A stretch of DNA of 64,000 bases, taken from the NCBI GenBank assembly GCA_023653785.1, contig JAMKCH010012471.1, forward strand, positions 1 to 64,000, written 5' to 3'. The stretch comes from Ophioderma brevispina. Taxonomy: Eukaryota > Echinodermata > Ophiuroidea > Amphilepidida > Ophiodermatidae. A program made the translations under genes and the position numbers. Below the pieces are notes generated by a model, which saw only the letters and a program-made list of their open reading frames with translations, was not told the origin of the DNA and did not search any database. Positions 33,206-45,312 of the stretch are shown here, piece by piece; the first letter of the stretch is position 1; each line of letters opens with the position of its first letter.

Positions 33206-33502
33206 CAGCGGCAGTACGCAGGAATTTTTACGGGGGGTGCGGTGGTGGCGGGGTCATTCGAAAAAAGTGGACCTTTTTTTGGAAAAAGGGGACCTAACCC
33301 ACCTGAACCTTAAAATGGAACATTTGGAAGTTTTTGAACATCCTCCTCACCAAGAAGTGGACTTTTTCGTCATATTTCTCTTAATTTTGGACCTTTTTAT
33401 CAAAAAAATAGGCAAAAAGTGGACCTTTTCCCCTTTTGTGGAATTTGGGGGTGCGGCCGGCACCCCCGCACCCCCCCCCCCCCCCCCCTGCGTACGGGCC
33501 CG
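33206..33502. mobile_element. hAT-like MITE, family N, copy 1
   Basis: Starts CAGCGGCAGTACGCAGG and ends CCTGCGTACGGGCCCG. Flanked by AATTGGGC (33198-33205) and AAGTGGGC (33503-33510), an 8-bp duplication with one mismatch. Internal purine-rich GTGGACCTTTTTT and a C run (about 33470-33489). A 143-codon open frame across it is non-genic. Relatives at 47.7 and 50.4 kb. Confidence 0.87.
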
Positions 33503-33510
33503 AAGTGGGC

Positions 33511-33788
33511 TGATTTTGTCTCATTACAACTGTACAGTTTTTTTAAATTTACTTAATCTGTCCACAACAAAAGCAAAATTATTTAAGTTTTATCTATTAG
33601 TTATCAAGAAGTAAACATTGTCAATTAGGACAATAAACAGTAGGCCTATGGCAGGGAAGCCCCTTGGAGCACTTTAAGTGGCCAAGGACAATTAAAGGAT
33701 TATGATGCATGCATCTCACACATATCTCACAACACCATGATGGGACTTAGATGAGGTCTGACATCACATCTGTCATGATTCTGCTTTA
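33511..33788. other. Unassigned sequence
   Basis: Nothing recognised. Confidence 0.4.
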
Positions 33789-34070
33789 CCAGCGTTATTC
33801 AGGATAATTTGACACAATGTATTATGGGATATTGGATTTGATTACTCGATTGTTCCAAATAGGAAAAGAGGCCACAAATTAGATGATAAGCTAGTCTTAT
33901 GAGATAGATTATTTAATCAATTTCACCATATCCCATAACATAATAGATGAAGTATTTAAAGGCTGCTTTATATATTGGATGGTACACTATTTACCAGCAT
34001 TATTTAGGATAATTTGACACAATGTATTATGGGATATTAGATTTTGATTCCTTGATTATTCCACATTCTT
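33789..34070 (+). repeat. Direct repeat pair (~75 bp, 206 bp apart)
   Basis: ACCAGCGTTATTCAGGATAA at 33789 and ACCAGCATTATTTAGGATAA at 33995, each followed by TTTGACACAATGTATTATGG and GATATT(G/A)GATTT. Divergence is about 10 percent. Confidence 0.75.
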
Positions 34071-35240
34071 CAGTGCACAATGCAAGTCGAAACCACCTCG
34101 AAAAAAAAGTAACATTCGGTTCAGATCCAAACAACAACAACAACTTATATCCTTCTTTAGTAACACATCTAAAATGTAACACATTCTGTTACAAATCATC
34201 CCCAGATGCCTTCAGATTTCCATTATTTTTTAAATTTTATTCACCACCTCTCTCCAAGCACACTCACTATACATTTCCTCAATATGGTTCCCCCATTTAG
34301 GAATATGGAATATTCCATTTTGACAAGTCTGTAGATGTACTTCATTTCTTGAAATAACTTGCCTCAGAATTCATCCAAAAATCCACCTTCTTCCTCCACC
34401 AAAACACAACAAGCCTTTTGGCCCCGGAAAAGACTTCAGCACATATACTCAATTTATAGCTCCAAATTCTGCTCCCTCTAACCAAAACCGTCGACAGAAG
34501 TTCAATTTCCACTCACAATGCAAAAGGTAGTACCTACCCAATACGTGCACACTTACTGTCTTCTGCCCACACATTTTTGGACCCTCAAAAGTAGACCAAT
34601 TTTAATATACAGACTGTCGTCTGATAATGACTATATCCACCTTCTTGCTGGCTAAACTTTCCCTCCCTCATCACTTTTGCAAATACCATAAAGGCGGACT
34701 CATATTTGTTGAGGATGGTGCCCTCAATTTTCTAACAAATCATGTTTTTTGCATGTATAATGCTTGTCCTTATACTAATGACTGTGTGAAATAGCTACAC
34801 TCATATGGATGTCCTTCATATAGAAAATCTTAACTTTGTTTTAAAATTCTGAATCCATTTTGGTTATGTACAGTATCCTATGGTACTGTTATACTACAAT
34901 CTTGTTCATAAGTCCTTGGAACACCTGTTAATATTGGCAGCTATGAAAGCGATAATAGGCTTGTCAATGCATGAACTATAACTTTCCTTTCCCTCCTCCC
35001 CATCCCCTCCCAATCAGTATTGAAACTAATATGGTGCGAGATTGCTCAAGTTTGTCGTGCTCAGGCAACATGGAAATGATGGGGCGGGAACCAAATCTGC
35101 ACAAAGTGTTCCAACAATTGTGAACCCGACTTTGTAGAATAATACTGTCATAAATTTACTTTATCCTTATCAAAACAACAAAATCTTCCAATTTTGGATA
35201 TTGAACATTTTAGGTGACTATCTTTAGTTTTCCAGTTGAC
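34071..35240. other. Unassigned sequence
   Basis: No gene or repeat end recognised over about 1.2 kb; AT-rich. Confidence 0.4.
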
Positions 35241-35242
35241 TT

Positions 35243-35430
35243 AAGAGAATAAAGTTATGAATTTTGGGGAACCGGTACTCTCCTTACGACAAATTTTTTG
35301 AATCCAGGCGCATTACCATTATTTTAAGTGGAGAACGAGGCCGTTAGGCCGAGTTCTTCACGCAAATATGGTGTCGCCAATTCACTTCGTCTTAAAGAGA
35401 GTACCGGTTCCCAAAATCATACTTATTCTC
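35243..35430. mobile_element. Hairpin MITE (GGAACCGGTACTCTC arms)
   Basis: Left arm 35243-35290 (AGAATAAAGTTATGAATTTT, then GGGGAACCGGTACTCTCCTT) and right arm 35389-35430 (CTTAAAGAGAGTACCGGTTC, then CCAAAATCATACTTATTCT) are inverted copies around a ~98-bp loop. The 111-codon open frame starting at 35328 runs through the right arm and is probably spurious. Confidence 0.7.
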
Positions 35431-36170
35431 ATGCTGTAACAGCTTTAATCATTTCAAGGTCATCTTCTTTTAACAACAATTTTCTCGATGCTTTACGGCT
35501 TAATACAACAAGAAAGGACTGCCAGCACCACCCAGTGACACAATCGAACAACCCGCTGAATGCAAGGATCATACGCACTGAGACGCTAGACGTTGGCAAG
35601 GCACAACGCGAACGTAGGACATGCGGTATGACGCATCGCTTTCAACCTAAAAAACATCAATAGTTTTACGCAGCGTTCCTACCTAAGTTCAATGTCGATT
35701 GACCCTGGCATCACCCATGAATTGCTTACATTTTCACAGCTGTGTTAAGAATTTAATTAATACCCACACAATACATTATATTTTGAAATCTCCAAGTCTA
35801 CCTTTTAATGTGGTTGTTTTCCGATTTATGTGTATTGGTGTTCCTACGTATATGAGAGCCTGGCACGGTGCACATACACCCCCCATCAATACCGGGAAAC
35901 AAACTTGCGGTTTTGATGGTAGACTAAATAATCATGGTGCAAATCCCATTCATACTGTGCTAATAAAGTGGTTACCACTAAAACGGCAGTTTCTGTTTAT
36001 ATCTAGGATTGAAATGGATTCGAAGCTCAAATTTCAGGACGACAATGATAAAAAATACGGCCTTTCATTCAACGATATCAAAATTCGTACTATTCCGGGT
36101 AAACATGGTGGGTCCCAAAGACGATTGGAACACGCCCCTTTACGACATTGAAACTCATTTTTAATATTGT
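35431..36170. other. Unassigned sequence with a 150-codon open frame
   Basis: 35699-36151 (plus) is open for 150 codons. I recognise no motif, and there is no splice or codon signal I can support. I do not call a gene. Confidence 0.35.
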
Positions 36171-36767
36171 GCTGCGCTTATTTGCAACAAGATATTTTTG
36201 GGCATCCTTATACTGGTGGTCCATATGTAGTGATGTCATATGGATAAGACCCCAATAGACTTTCTTACCTTGTCTTTGGTTACAGAACTGCCTTAAAAGT
36301 GAAAACAAGGCAATTTGATGTGCTTACAAATTCCAAAACAGGCTGAATTAGTAATTGCGTCCTATAGTCATTAGAAATTCTCAGCTTAATCCTTCACAAG
36401 GGGATATTTTTTTATAGAAAGCTTAAACATTAGGCCAAGAAAAAAAGTTGTTTGTGTATTGCCCTTTCCCACCGACCCAAAAACTCCAAAAATGCCATCG
36501 CATTTTTTTTTTTTTGAGAGTGAAAATTCTCAATTTTTTGACAACCAGTTTTATTATGGACGTAAATCTCTTACTCTTACTTTCTAAAATGTTGCTTTAA
36601 ATACGATGAAAACCGATATATACCTCCCTCCAGGTCGTAGCCCATTTGTCCCCCCATCTGCAGCCCGAATCATAGAGTTTGTGTCTGAACAAACGTCTGA
36701 CAGTCAGTCGAGTACAAGCTAATCATCGAGCGATATCGCCTCATTTCTATCGGGGTTACATGATCAT

Positions 36768-37124
36768 TTAAAAGGTCCATGGCCCGATCGCTATAGCCTC
36801 GTCCCCAGAAGCCCCAGATTTTTAACCGGAAGTGGTCAACATTTTGGATCAGAAGAACGCTACTATATTTTTTTACCCTGTGAAATCTTAGAGCCAAATG
36901 AATATTTGGTTTGGTAAGGTTCAAGTGAAAATTACCCCATTTTTTTATTATTATTAATTTTACACAGGAACGTACTCTATGGGGCTTACAAAATCAACGT
37001 TTTAAGCTCTCGAGTCAAAACGGATTGAAATATTTGCGCTAAACTTTATAGATGGGGTTTGGAGTGAAGGCAATCTACAAGATGAAAAACTTCATATCCT
37101 TAAATCGGGCCATCCCCCCGTTAA
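36768..37124 (+). mobile_element. TTAA-type MITE, family B, copy 2
   Basis: TTAAAAGGTCCATGGCCCGA at the left and TCGGGCCATCCCCCCGTTAA at the right, inverted termini with TTAA on both sides. 357 bp. Best-preserved copy of family B in the window. Confidence 0.9.
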
Positions 37125-38340
37125 AAAGTTGGGATTTTTTTTAGAAACAAAATTCACCTCTTGCAGATGCACACCATCGCCAGAAAATCAATCCATCAGC
37201 TTCAGGGAAATTCCCCATTTGCCATCTTGCAATATAGTCCAGAAATAGTGAATGATAGATTTGCATACAATTTGTGTCCAATATAGCCTCATCTTTAGGA
37301 TACAAGGGTTTTAAAAAAACAGTAAACTTTTCCATAAAAAAACTGACAGAAGAATTTGACATCTCGGTGCTGTATTAATCTGAAATGTAAGCGGTGGCTT
37401 TTGGACATGCGCAGTAAGGCCGAAATGCCTGTAGCACCATGACGTAACAAATATGGCGATGCACATCCAAAATATTAAGTTGAAAGTATCCAGCAGCTTT
37501 TTGAGTACGATTTATGCACTTTGAACTTGGATTTTTACAAAATCATTCTGACGGATTAAAAGGTGAATTTATGTACTATAATCTGAAGTTTGAACCAAAT
37601 GTTTTTGTATTATTTTTCTGGGTAATATCGCCAAAATTCGTCGTAGTCACTTAACTGGGCAATCGCCCGATGGCTCGATAAATAGCCAACGGTTTCATCA
37701 ATGGACTGTTATTGCACATCGTGAAAAAACAACCGGTAAAATATGACAAAATATACATATTACATCGAAAATTGATTTTACAAAATAAATAAATATGATC
37801 TTTGTTTATGTTACAAATAGAAATATGAAGAAAAGGTTTGGTACGTGGGGTTTACTTCATTTCGCTGAAATACATTCATGTATGAACTGGTCGGTAGAGT
37901 TCAAAACAACAACATGGTGGTGTGTATGCTCTTTCGTATACTGCTGTCAAGGGAACTTTTATTCTATGACATTTCGCAGACATTTAAGGTCAGTTTGTTG
38001 ATTTTGCAGTGTCATAAGTCAAATCTGTGCGTATTGGCCCATGGCACAATGTTGCAGAGAATGAAACAATTTGTGCCATTCACGATTTAAGCTACAGTAC
38101 AGACAGGCCTATACATGTACAAAAACCAGGCTTTGCATATCTTACTATAGTCGCCGTAATAATTGTTTGAACTAAGCGTACGCTGTACCGGCTTGTGCGA
38201 CCTGTACACGGGCGTATCGCGTATCTATTTTAATCATTGTGTTTACGCGCTGTTACAGCAGTGCGACCTTTACGCACACATGCAGCAAATTGTTCGAATC
38301 AGTTCAAACAATTATTACTCAGAGTATAGAACATTCTTGT
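37125..38340. other. Unassigned sequence
   Basis: No gene recognised. Several 60-95-codon open frames without motifs. Confidence 0.35.
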
Positions 38341-38516
38341 TCCTACAAAAAAAAAAAAAAATTAAAAAAAAATCAAGCGACCTACCGACCCAATTTTTTT
38401 TGGAGGTGAAAGGGCAATCAAACAATTTATTTTTCTTGGCCTTAGTGTAAAAATAAGAATTTTCACACTTTTTAGGGACACCTGTTATGTAAAATCCCTC
38501 GTTGCACCTTTAATAG

Positions 38517-39369
38517 TGGCGAGTATTTATCGGCATACTGTCCTACCTGGTAGGACCACTTCATGTCATGCTTTCACCACAAACAGCTCACGTTACACGC
38601 ATTTGCCAACTCTAACTACCACAAATAATGTCCTAATTACACTCAGCCATGGCTGTAAAATGAAGTCACAAAGACCACGCTTTTATGCAGCTTTTTATAT
38701 CTTTTGCAAGCAACAGATTTGGGGACTTAAAGCAATAACAGCACATTTTTCACGGCTGTTTGAAAGGTATGTTTTATTATTTGCAAAATCACCCCTCATT
38801 GTTGAAATTCGCTCATTTTTCATGCAAATTAGTGACCGCTGATTATTAGTTATCGATTTTTTTTTTATCAAAGAAAAAGAAACGCCACCTCTGAACCTCA
38901 AGTCAAGCTCAAGTAAATTTATTTTTGCTCGTTCGGCGGCTGGACCGGTACGAAGGTCTACAGATGTCAGATTGGCGTAGAACGTATATTGCTAGCATAT
39001 GGCAAAACAAGTTTAATAAATTGTTTTATAAATGGAAATTAAATCATAAATTTAATTATTTAAATCATATTGACTGACTAGCTTATGACTAAACCAAAAA
39101 ATCGGGTGTGAATTGTGCACTTTGATTTTGGTGCACACTGCACACCACGGCCGGCCTGGCGAGTCATGATGAACTTGAGTCAACCATGTCAACAACAGAG
39201 CATGAATAGTCGAAGTCATTGAGGTTGAACTTGAACCAGGTAGGCCTACAATTCCCTAGCAAGGCTAGCGATTTCAAACACGATAAATATCAGTATAACC
39301 ACGGGGCAGTCCAAAAGATCTATCCGAATACCAGTCATGGCTAAATTAGGTATACCCCATGAGCCATAT
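38517..39369. other. Unassigned sequence
   Basis: Nothing recognised before the satellite begins. Confidence 0.4.
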
Positions 39370-42300
39370 TACTTAGTGAAAATATAATTAATTGCACGTG
39401 TATCATTTTTTTTTTATCTCACTTAGACAAAATTCGCATATTTTGGGCCCAAAAATCTAAGCAGATGACATTTTTGTCGTTAAATTGATTTCGATTTGTT
39501 CGACCCATCTCACCGATTACTGCGATACCACTCATAGCTTATATATAGGAATATATTTAAAACAGAACCAAATTTGACTCAATTGTAATTGATAGGTCTA
39601 TTTTAGCTCCTTTATCCTAAATTCACATATTTGGCCCGACCAAAAATCTAAGCAGACAACAATTTTGTCGTTTTTTAATTGATTTTGGTTGATTCGGTCC
39701 GGTCATCATCAACGATTACCCTGCGATACCAGAATAGCTTATTAGTCAAATTGTAGCCAAATTTGACTAAATGGTAGCATGTAGCCTAGCTCATTTATCC
39801 CAAATTCACCATAATTTGGCGACCAAAAACCTAAGCAGACAACATTTTTGTAGATTAAATTGATTCGGTTTGTTCGGCCCATCTCTCCGATTACTGCGAT
39901 ACTACTCATAGTTATATGAGGCCTTTATTTGAAATAGGAGACAAAGTGCACTATAAAAAATTGTGAATGTAGCCTATTTTAGGCTCATTTATCCTAATTC
40001 CATATTTTAGGCACCAAAATCTAAGCAGGACAACATTTTTTGTGTTAAATGACATTTCGGTTATTTGTTCGTCCATCGGCACTGATTAATGCGGATACAC
40101 TCATAGGCTTTTTGTCAAAATATGCCAAATTTGACTAAAATGTGTAGACATCTAGCCTTATTTTAGCTCATTTATCCCAAAATTCACATATTTGGCACCA
40201 AAAATAATCTAAGCAGACAACATTTTTGTGTTTTAAATTGATTTTGTTTGTTTGCCCCATCACACCGATTACTGCGATACCACTCATAGCTATATAGGCA
40301 AATTAGTGGAAAATCGGCCAAATTTTGACGACATTTTTTACATGTATCTTTTTTAGCTCATTTATCCTAAATTTCAACATATTTGGCACAAAAACTAGCA
40401 GACAACTTTTTGTCCGTTAAAATTGATTTTCCGTTTGTTCGGGTTCTCCATTCACCATTTTCCTGCTATACAACCACTCATAGCTTATATAGGCATATTG
40501 ATCAAAATAGGCCAAATTGGACTAAACTGGGTGCATGTAGCCTATTTAATAAGCTCATTAGCCTAAATCCACATACTTTTGGTGCCACAAATCTAAGCAA
40601 ACAACATTTTTGTAGTTAAATGATTTCGGTTTGTCGGCAACCCATCTCACCAATTACTACGATACCACTCATAGCTTAATATAGGCATATATTAATCAAA
40701 ATATAGCCAAATTTTGACTAACTGTGTAACGCAATTAGCCTATTTCAAAGCTCATTTATTCCTAAATTCACAACTTTGGTGCCAAAATCTAGCAGAACAA
40801 TTTTTTGTAGTTAATTGATTCGGGTTGTTCGGCCCATCTCAGTCACCGATTACTGCGATAACCGCTCATAGCTTATCTCGGCATATATTCATAAAATAGA
40901 GCCAAATTTTGACTAATGTGGTTACATTCCCTACCCATCCTAAAATTCCCATATTTTGGCACCAAAAATCTAAGCAGACGACCTTTTTGTTGTTAAATTA
41001 TATTTCTGTTTGTTCGGCCCATCTCACCGATTACTCCGATAAAACCGCTCATATCTTATGGCCATATAAGCAAAATTTCCGTCAAGTTTATTAATTTCAG
41101 CCCAAGTTCAGCCGATTCTAAGCATTTAGTCAATTTTTAACGCTGTTTTCAGAGATTTTTTAACCAAATTCAAGGATTTTCCACAAAACTCAATCACAGA
41201 CACACAAACACCCTGATAGGCAATATATTAAATGAAATAGAGCCAAATTTTACTAAATCGTGTAGCATATAGCCTATTTTAGCTCATTTTCCTAAATTCA
41301 CATATAGTTTGGGGCACCAAAAACTAAGCAGCACTACATTTTTGTCGTTAAATTGAATTCGGTTTTGTTCGGGTCGGTCCATCTCAACTCACCGATACTG
41401 CGACCCCATCTCATATCCTTATAGTCAAAATGTAGCCAAATTTGATTAAAATGTGGTAGCGTCACCCCTATTTTTAGCTCATTTTATCCAAATTCACATC
41501 ATTTGCGCCAAAAATCTCCGCAGACAAACATTTTTGTCATTAAATTGATTTCGGTTTGTTTGGGGGCACCTCTCACCGCTTACTTGATATACACTCATGA
41601 GCTTATGTAAGGCATATATTTAATGAACTAGAAGCCAAATTTGACTAAATGGTTACATGTAGCCTATTTTAGAGCTCATTATCCTAATTCACATATTTTG
41701 CACCAAAAATCTAAGCAGGACACGACATGTTTGTCGTTACATTGATTTCGGTTTGTTCGGTCCAACATCGCACCGCTTACTGTACTCTGCGATAACCACT
41801 CACTGGCTTAGTAGTCAAATAAGCAAATTTGACTAAAATGTGTAGCATGTAGCCTATTTTAGCTCATTTATCCTAAATTCACATATTTTGGCACCAAAAC
41901 TAAGCAGAACGACATTTTTGTTTGTTAAATTGATTTCGGTTTGTTCAGCCCTCTCATACAACACACCGATTACTGCGCTACCCACTTTATAGCTTTTAAG
42001 GCATATCATATTAGTGAAAATAAGCTAAATTTGACTAAATTTGTTACATGTGCCTATTATAGCTCCTTTATCCTAATCCCATATTTTTGGCACCAAAACT
42101 ACGCAGACGACATCTTTGTTTGTTTAAATGATTTCGGTGTGTTCGGGGCCCATCTCACAGATTACTGCTATAAACCACTCACAGCTTGTATAGGCATATA
42201 TTAGTGAAAACATAGCCAAATTTGACTAAATTGCGTAGCACATTTTCAGCTATTTTAGCTCAGCTCCATTTTTATCATTTAGACTAATTCTCCTATTTGG

Positions 42301-42520
42301 CGCCAGTGTATGCAGACCACATGTCTTTGTGTTTACTAAGACTGCAGTTCATTCCACTATCCTCTGCATAATCGGGACAACTGAAGTCTAATTCCAGCAT
42401 ATAGTAGTAAAGTTATAGCCCTTAAACTCAATTTACACATGACCTTCTAGTATTTAAACTAATTCAACTAAATTCACATACAATTTGGCGCCAATTGTCT
42501 CTATTCGGACACGGTTGTTG
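39370..42520 (+). repeat. ~190-bp satellite array (about 16-17 monomers)
   Basis: Monomer landmarks in order: AGCTCATTTATCCTAAATTC, ACATATTTTGGCACCAAAAA, TCTAAGCAGACAACATTTTT, GTCGTTAAATTGATTTCGGT, TTGTTCGGCCCATCTCACCG, ATTACTGCGATACCACTCAT, AGCTTATATAGGCATATATT, AGTCAAAATAGCCAAATTTG and ACTAAAATGTGTAGCATGTA. AGCTCATTT starts at about 39605, 39788, 39981, 40165, 40355, 40552, 40749, 41281, 41476, 41674, 41861, 42061: spacings 183-200 bp. A ~130-bp unrelated segment interrupts at 41087-41215. Outer monomers are most degenerate. Copies differ mainly by 1-2-bp indels. Confidence 0.92.
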
Positions 42521-43220
42521 TACATATAGTTATCTTTATTCAAAAAGGTAAGTGTACGAACGGGTAATATAAATATCCTTCCTGAGTCGTCTGTTAATGG
42601 GGGAAGTCACATCCGACATGCTTGTCACCAGCTAGGTTTTTCGAAAAGAGTAAATGGTGTCTAACCCATAGCTGTCCCTATCCCTCCCGGTGGCTGTTTG
42701 TGTCCTTGGTTCAAGATACTGCGTCTTACTTGCCTCGTCGACCCAAGGACAATTGGGGAGCGTTTTTTTGGGGAATGTTACAAACTAAGTGCTGATAGGA
42801 GCTGCGCTACGTTGCGCCCTAGTTTGAAGCGAATGATCTGATGATTTTTCCTAGTGACAGCATAATAATTAATCGGACCTGGAGTCCTGCCGCTAAGGCT
42901 GTGAAGGAAAAACATCTTCCCGCCTCTGTGACTATCGGTAACTATTGGTCACAACTGCCCCGTGTCCCCTTCTGAGACCGTGTCGCGTCAATTAGTAAGG
43001 CTGTGTGGACCACGAAATACTTCAGTATTCCACCACCTATATCGAAATATCGCCAAATATCGCTGATGAAAACGATTTCACTCCAAACTATCGGCGTCAT
43101 CCCTACAATGAATGAATTGCTTAAACACGCGTCCGAGCATCCAATCGATCGATATTTTTAGTTGTGGATGACTCAGTTTTATAATCCATAATGGTCATTT
43201 TGAATACTGCCCTCAGTTTT
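42521..43220. other. Unassigned sequence
   Basis: No gene recognised. It lies just after the satellite and is less AT-rich than its surroundings. Confidence 0.4.
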
Positions 43221-43949
43221 TTAAATGGGTAATAAAAAATATGTAACTCAATAGGATCAAACAGCCATGTTTTGAAGAGCAAACCCCAATTTCAAAATTT
43301 GATATTTTTGCACATTATTTTGGTAATTGTCGGGAAACTATACTTCGAACTAGACTGATCAAAAATGCTTTTTCATAAATAAAGGGATTTTGTATTAGAA
43401 TTTTGGGATCCCACACTGTTAAAAAATGATCCTTAAAATAACAGCATGTGACTGCAGCTGGGACTCACAACAGTTAAAATCACGTTTTGTACAGTCTTTG
43501 CAACGTTGTGAGTCCCAACTGACAGTCAAAACGCTGTTATATTTAGACATTTTTAACAGTGCCGATTCTACTTAACGGCAGGGCTGGAAATGCTAAGTTT
43601 ATGTACGTCCATGATGAAATAGTGCCACCTCAAGTAAATGACATCTAACTTGACTTTCCTGAATCAATAAAACAACTAATGGATGAGGGTAGACACGTAC
43701 ATGGTGCTATTTCCCGGTTATTTCAAATTGGAAGGCCGTTTCTAACAGCCCTTGAATTATTATCGGAGATCTCCGATAATTTAATTACTCTAATTACAAA
43801 ACTCCTTCATTTGCAACACATAGACATTTTTGAGCTTAACCATTCACAGGTATAGTTTACTAGCCAGTTACCAATGCAACCGTGTAAAAATCTCAAAATT
43901 TTTGGAAAGTTGGGGCGCTCTTAAAAAAAATGTGCTATTATTGCTTTAA
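43221..43949. mobile_element. TTAA-type MITE, family G, copy 2, with a nested TA-type MITE
   Basis: TTAA at 43221-43224 and ATTATTGCTTTAA at the right (TTAA 43946-43949). The body matches the reverse of 52854-53395 (GGTAATTGTC, GGGAAACTAT, TTAACGGCAG, CCCGG.TATTTCA, CCAGTTACCAAT). Interrupted at 43414-43561 by a CACTGTTAAAA element. Confidence 0.8.
43414..43561. mobile_element. TA-type MITE, family F (short copy)
   Basis: 148 bp, starting CACTGTTAAAAAATG and ending CATTTTTAACAGTG. It is almost a full palindrome: GCTGGGACTCACAAC is mirrored by GTTGTGAGTCCCAAC. Uninterrupted relatives of the host MITE read GGATCCCTGATT (55.2 kb) and, reversed, GGATCCCCAGATT (53.2 kb) where this copy reads GGATCCCA-element-CCGATT. 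Flanking TA has decayed. Confidence 0.88.
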
Positions 43950-44800
43950 TTGACATCACACCAACATTACACATGCGTATCAAGGGTATGAATGCCAACA
44001 TTTTGAAACCGAAGGTGAACAAGTGCTTGCAACTAGTTTACATAGTCTAGTCTAGTATCAATACTTCAATGAGGATTATATAAAGCTTTATTTAGTCAGG
44101 CATATAATAACTAATTCCCTGTGTCCTCACTGATGTCTTGACTGTGACACTAGACTATATTCACACCTGTCGAAATTTCACAGATTTGAGCGAGTCTCTC
44201 ACAGAGAGCCTGAAAATGCCCTAAGATATATGTCTCAAATACAAGCAAAACCTGAAAAGCCTGAAGCCTCCAGCAAGCCTGAAACTGATCAAGAAAGTCT
44301 GAAGTTATTCGCCCTTTGCATGGTTCGACATTTGCAGGGAGAGCCTGGAACTGACACTGGAATAGATGAGTCTGTTATGTAACAATATTCACCTCTTGCA
44401 AGGCCATTGGTTTTGTTTAGAAAGAATCGAACCTGATCGAACTGTTATGTAAATGCTCCCATTAATATTGCTGCCAGTTCAAGGCTCTCCCCGCAAATGG
44501 TGAAACCGCGCAGAGTGAATAGGCAGTTGTCTGAACTCACATCCCTGAATTGATCTACACTCCTCAAGCTTCGCCATCACTCTCTCGAAAACCAGCCACA
44601 TTTGATTTTGCCAGACGACTGACTTCTCCTTGCTTTCAAATGGTCATGTGACCAATATTTTAATAAACATTGTGCAAAATAGATGATTTTACAAACGATG
44701 ATTAAACTAACCAACAATTGCAAATTTAACTGAAAAATATTTCGGACATGTTTTTTGGCAGAAAGTGTATTTTTTATTCAGTTGTTGGTTACAAGAAATG
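43950..44800. other. Unassigned sequence
   Basis: Short repeated phrases of the AGCCTGAA type (44210-44350, for example GAAAAGCCTGAAGCC, AAGCCTGAAAC, AAGTCTGAAG, GAGCCTGGAAC), but no gene or clear array. Confidence 0.4.
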
Positions 44801-45116
44801 CTTGTCGCCTAAAAAAAATTGAGATTTTGAAATCATCTGAACTGTTAACATTAGTAATCCATGTGTACCTAATCTTACATGCAAATTTGGTTGTGTCTGT
44901 AAGAATTTCGCAATTTTGTATTTTCCGTCCGTAAACAGACAGAAATTATAGCACAGTGGTCTATGGGACCATGGGAAACACACATTTGCTCCTAACAAAA
45001 CTGCAAGGCCGGGATCAACTAAAAAGTTGTGAATAAGCTTTTTTTTGTCCCTCAAAGATATCGTATTGAACAATGATAAAAATGAAAGGTGCTGAAATCA
45101 CAAAATGCACCTTTAA
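44801..45116. mobile_element. TTAA-type MITE, family C, copy 2 (left end lost)
   Basis: Right end GCTGAAATCACAAAATGCAC then CTTTAA (TTAA 45113-45116). The body matches copy 1 at 31970-32320 (CATCTGAAC.GTTA, CGTAAACAGACAGAAATTA, AGCACAGTGG, TATGGGACC). The left inverted terminus is missing. Confidence 0.75.
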
Positions 45117-45312
45117 ATGGGACTTTTAATCAATTCCTAATATGTGCGATGTTGTGCGATTTTTAATCAATCAACTTTTAATTTGTTTTTTATTACCTGT
45201 TTTAACAGTGCATTGAGTCAGCCTTTAATTAAAGCCAGTATAGTGATCTTTGCTCCATACATTGATAAAGTACATCAATATTGAAATAATTTTACTCAAT
45301 GTAGGCTGTGTC

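Larger units (their letters stand above)
36171..38516. mobile_element. U-family MITE/foldback, split by other insertions
   Basis: 36180-36470 matches the U copy at 21520-21800 (TTTTTGGGCATCC, GATAAGACCC, AGTGAAAACAA, GGGGATATTTTTT). The right end GTAAAATCCCTCGTTGCACCTTTAA (38492-38514) matches the U terminus. GGCCAAGAAAAAAAGTTGTT (about 36432) is mirrored by the sequence before 38445, so the halves form inverted arms. A family-B MITE (36768-37124) lies between. Whether all of 37.1-38.3 kb belongs to this element is uncertain. Confidence 0.55.

Noticed and set aside
33183..33614. 143-codon plus-strand open frame
   Set aside because: Contains almost all of an N-family MITE with defined ends and target duplication.
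35699..36151. 150-codon plus-strand open frame as a possible gene
   Set aside because: No domain, no signal or membrane segment, no codon signal; length is unremarkable in 64 kb of repeats.
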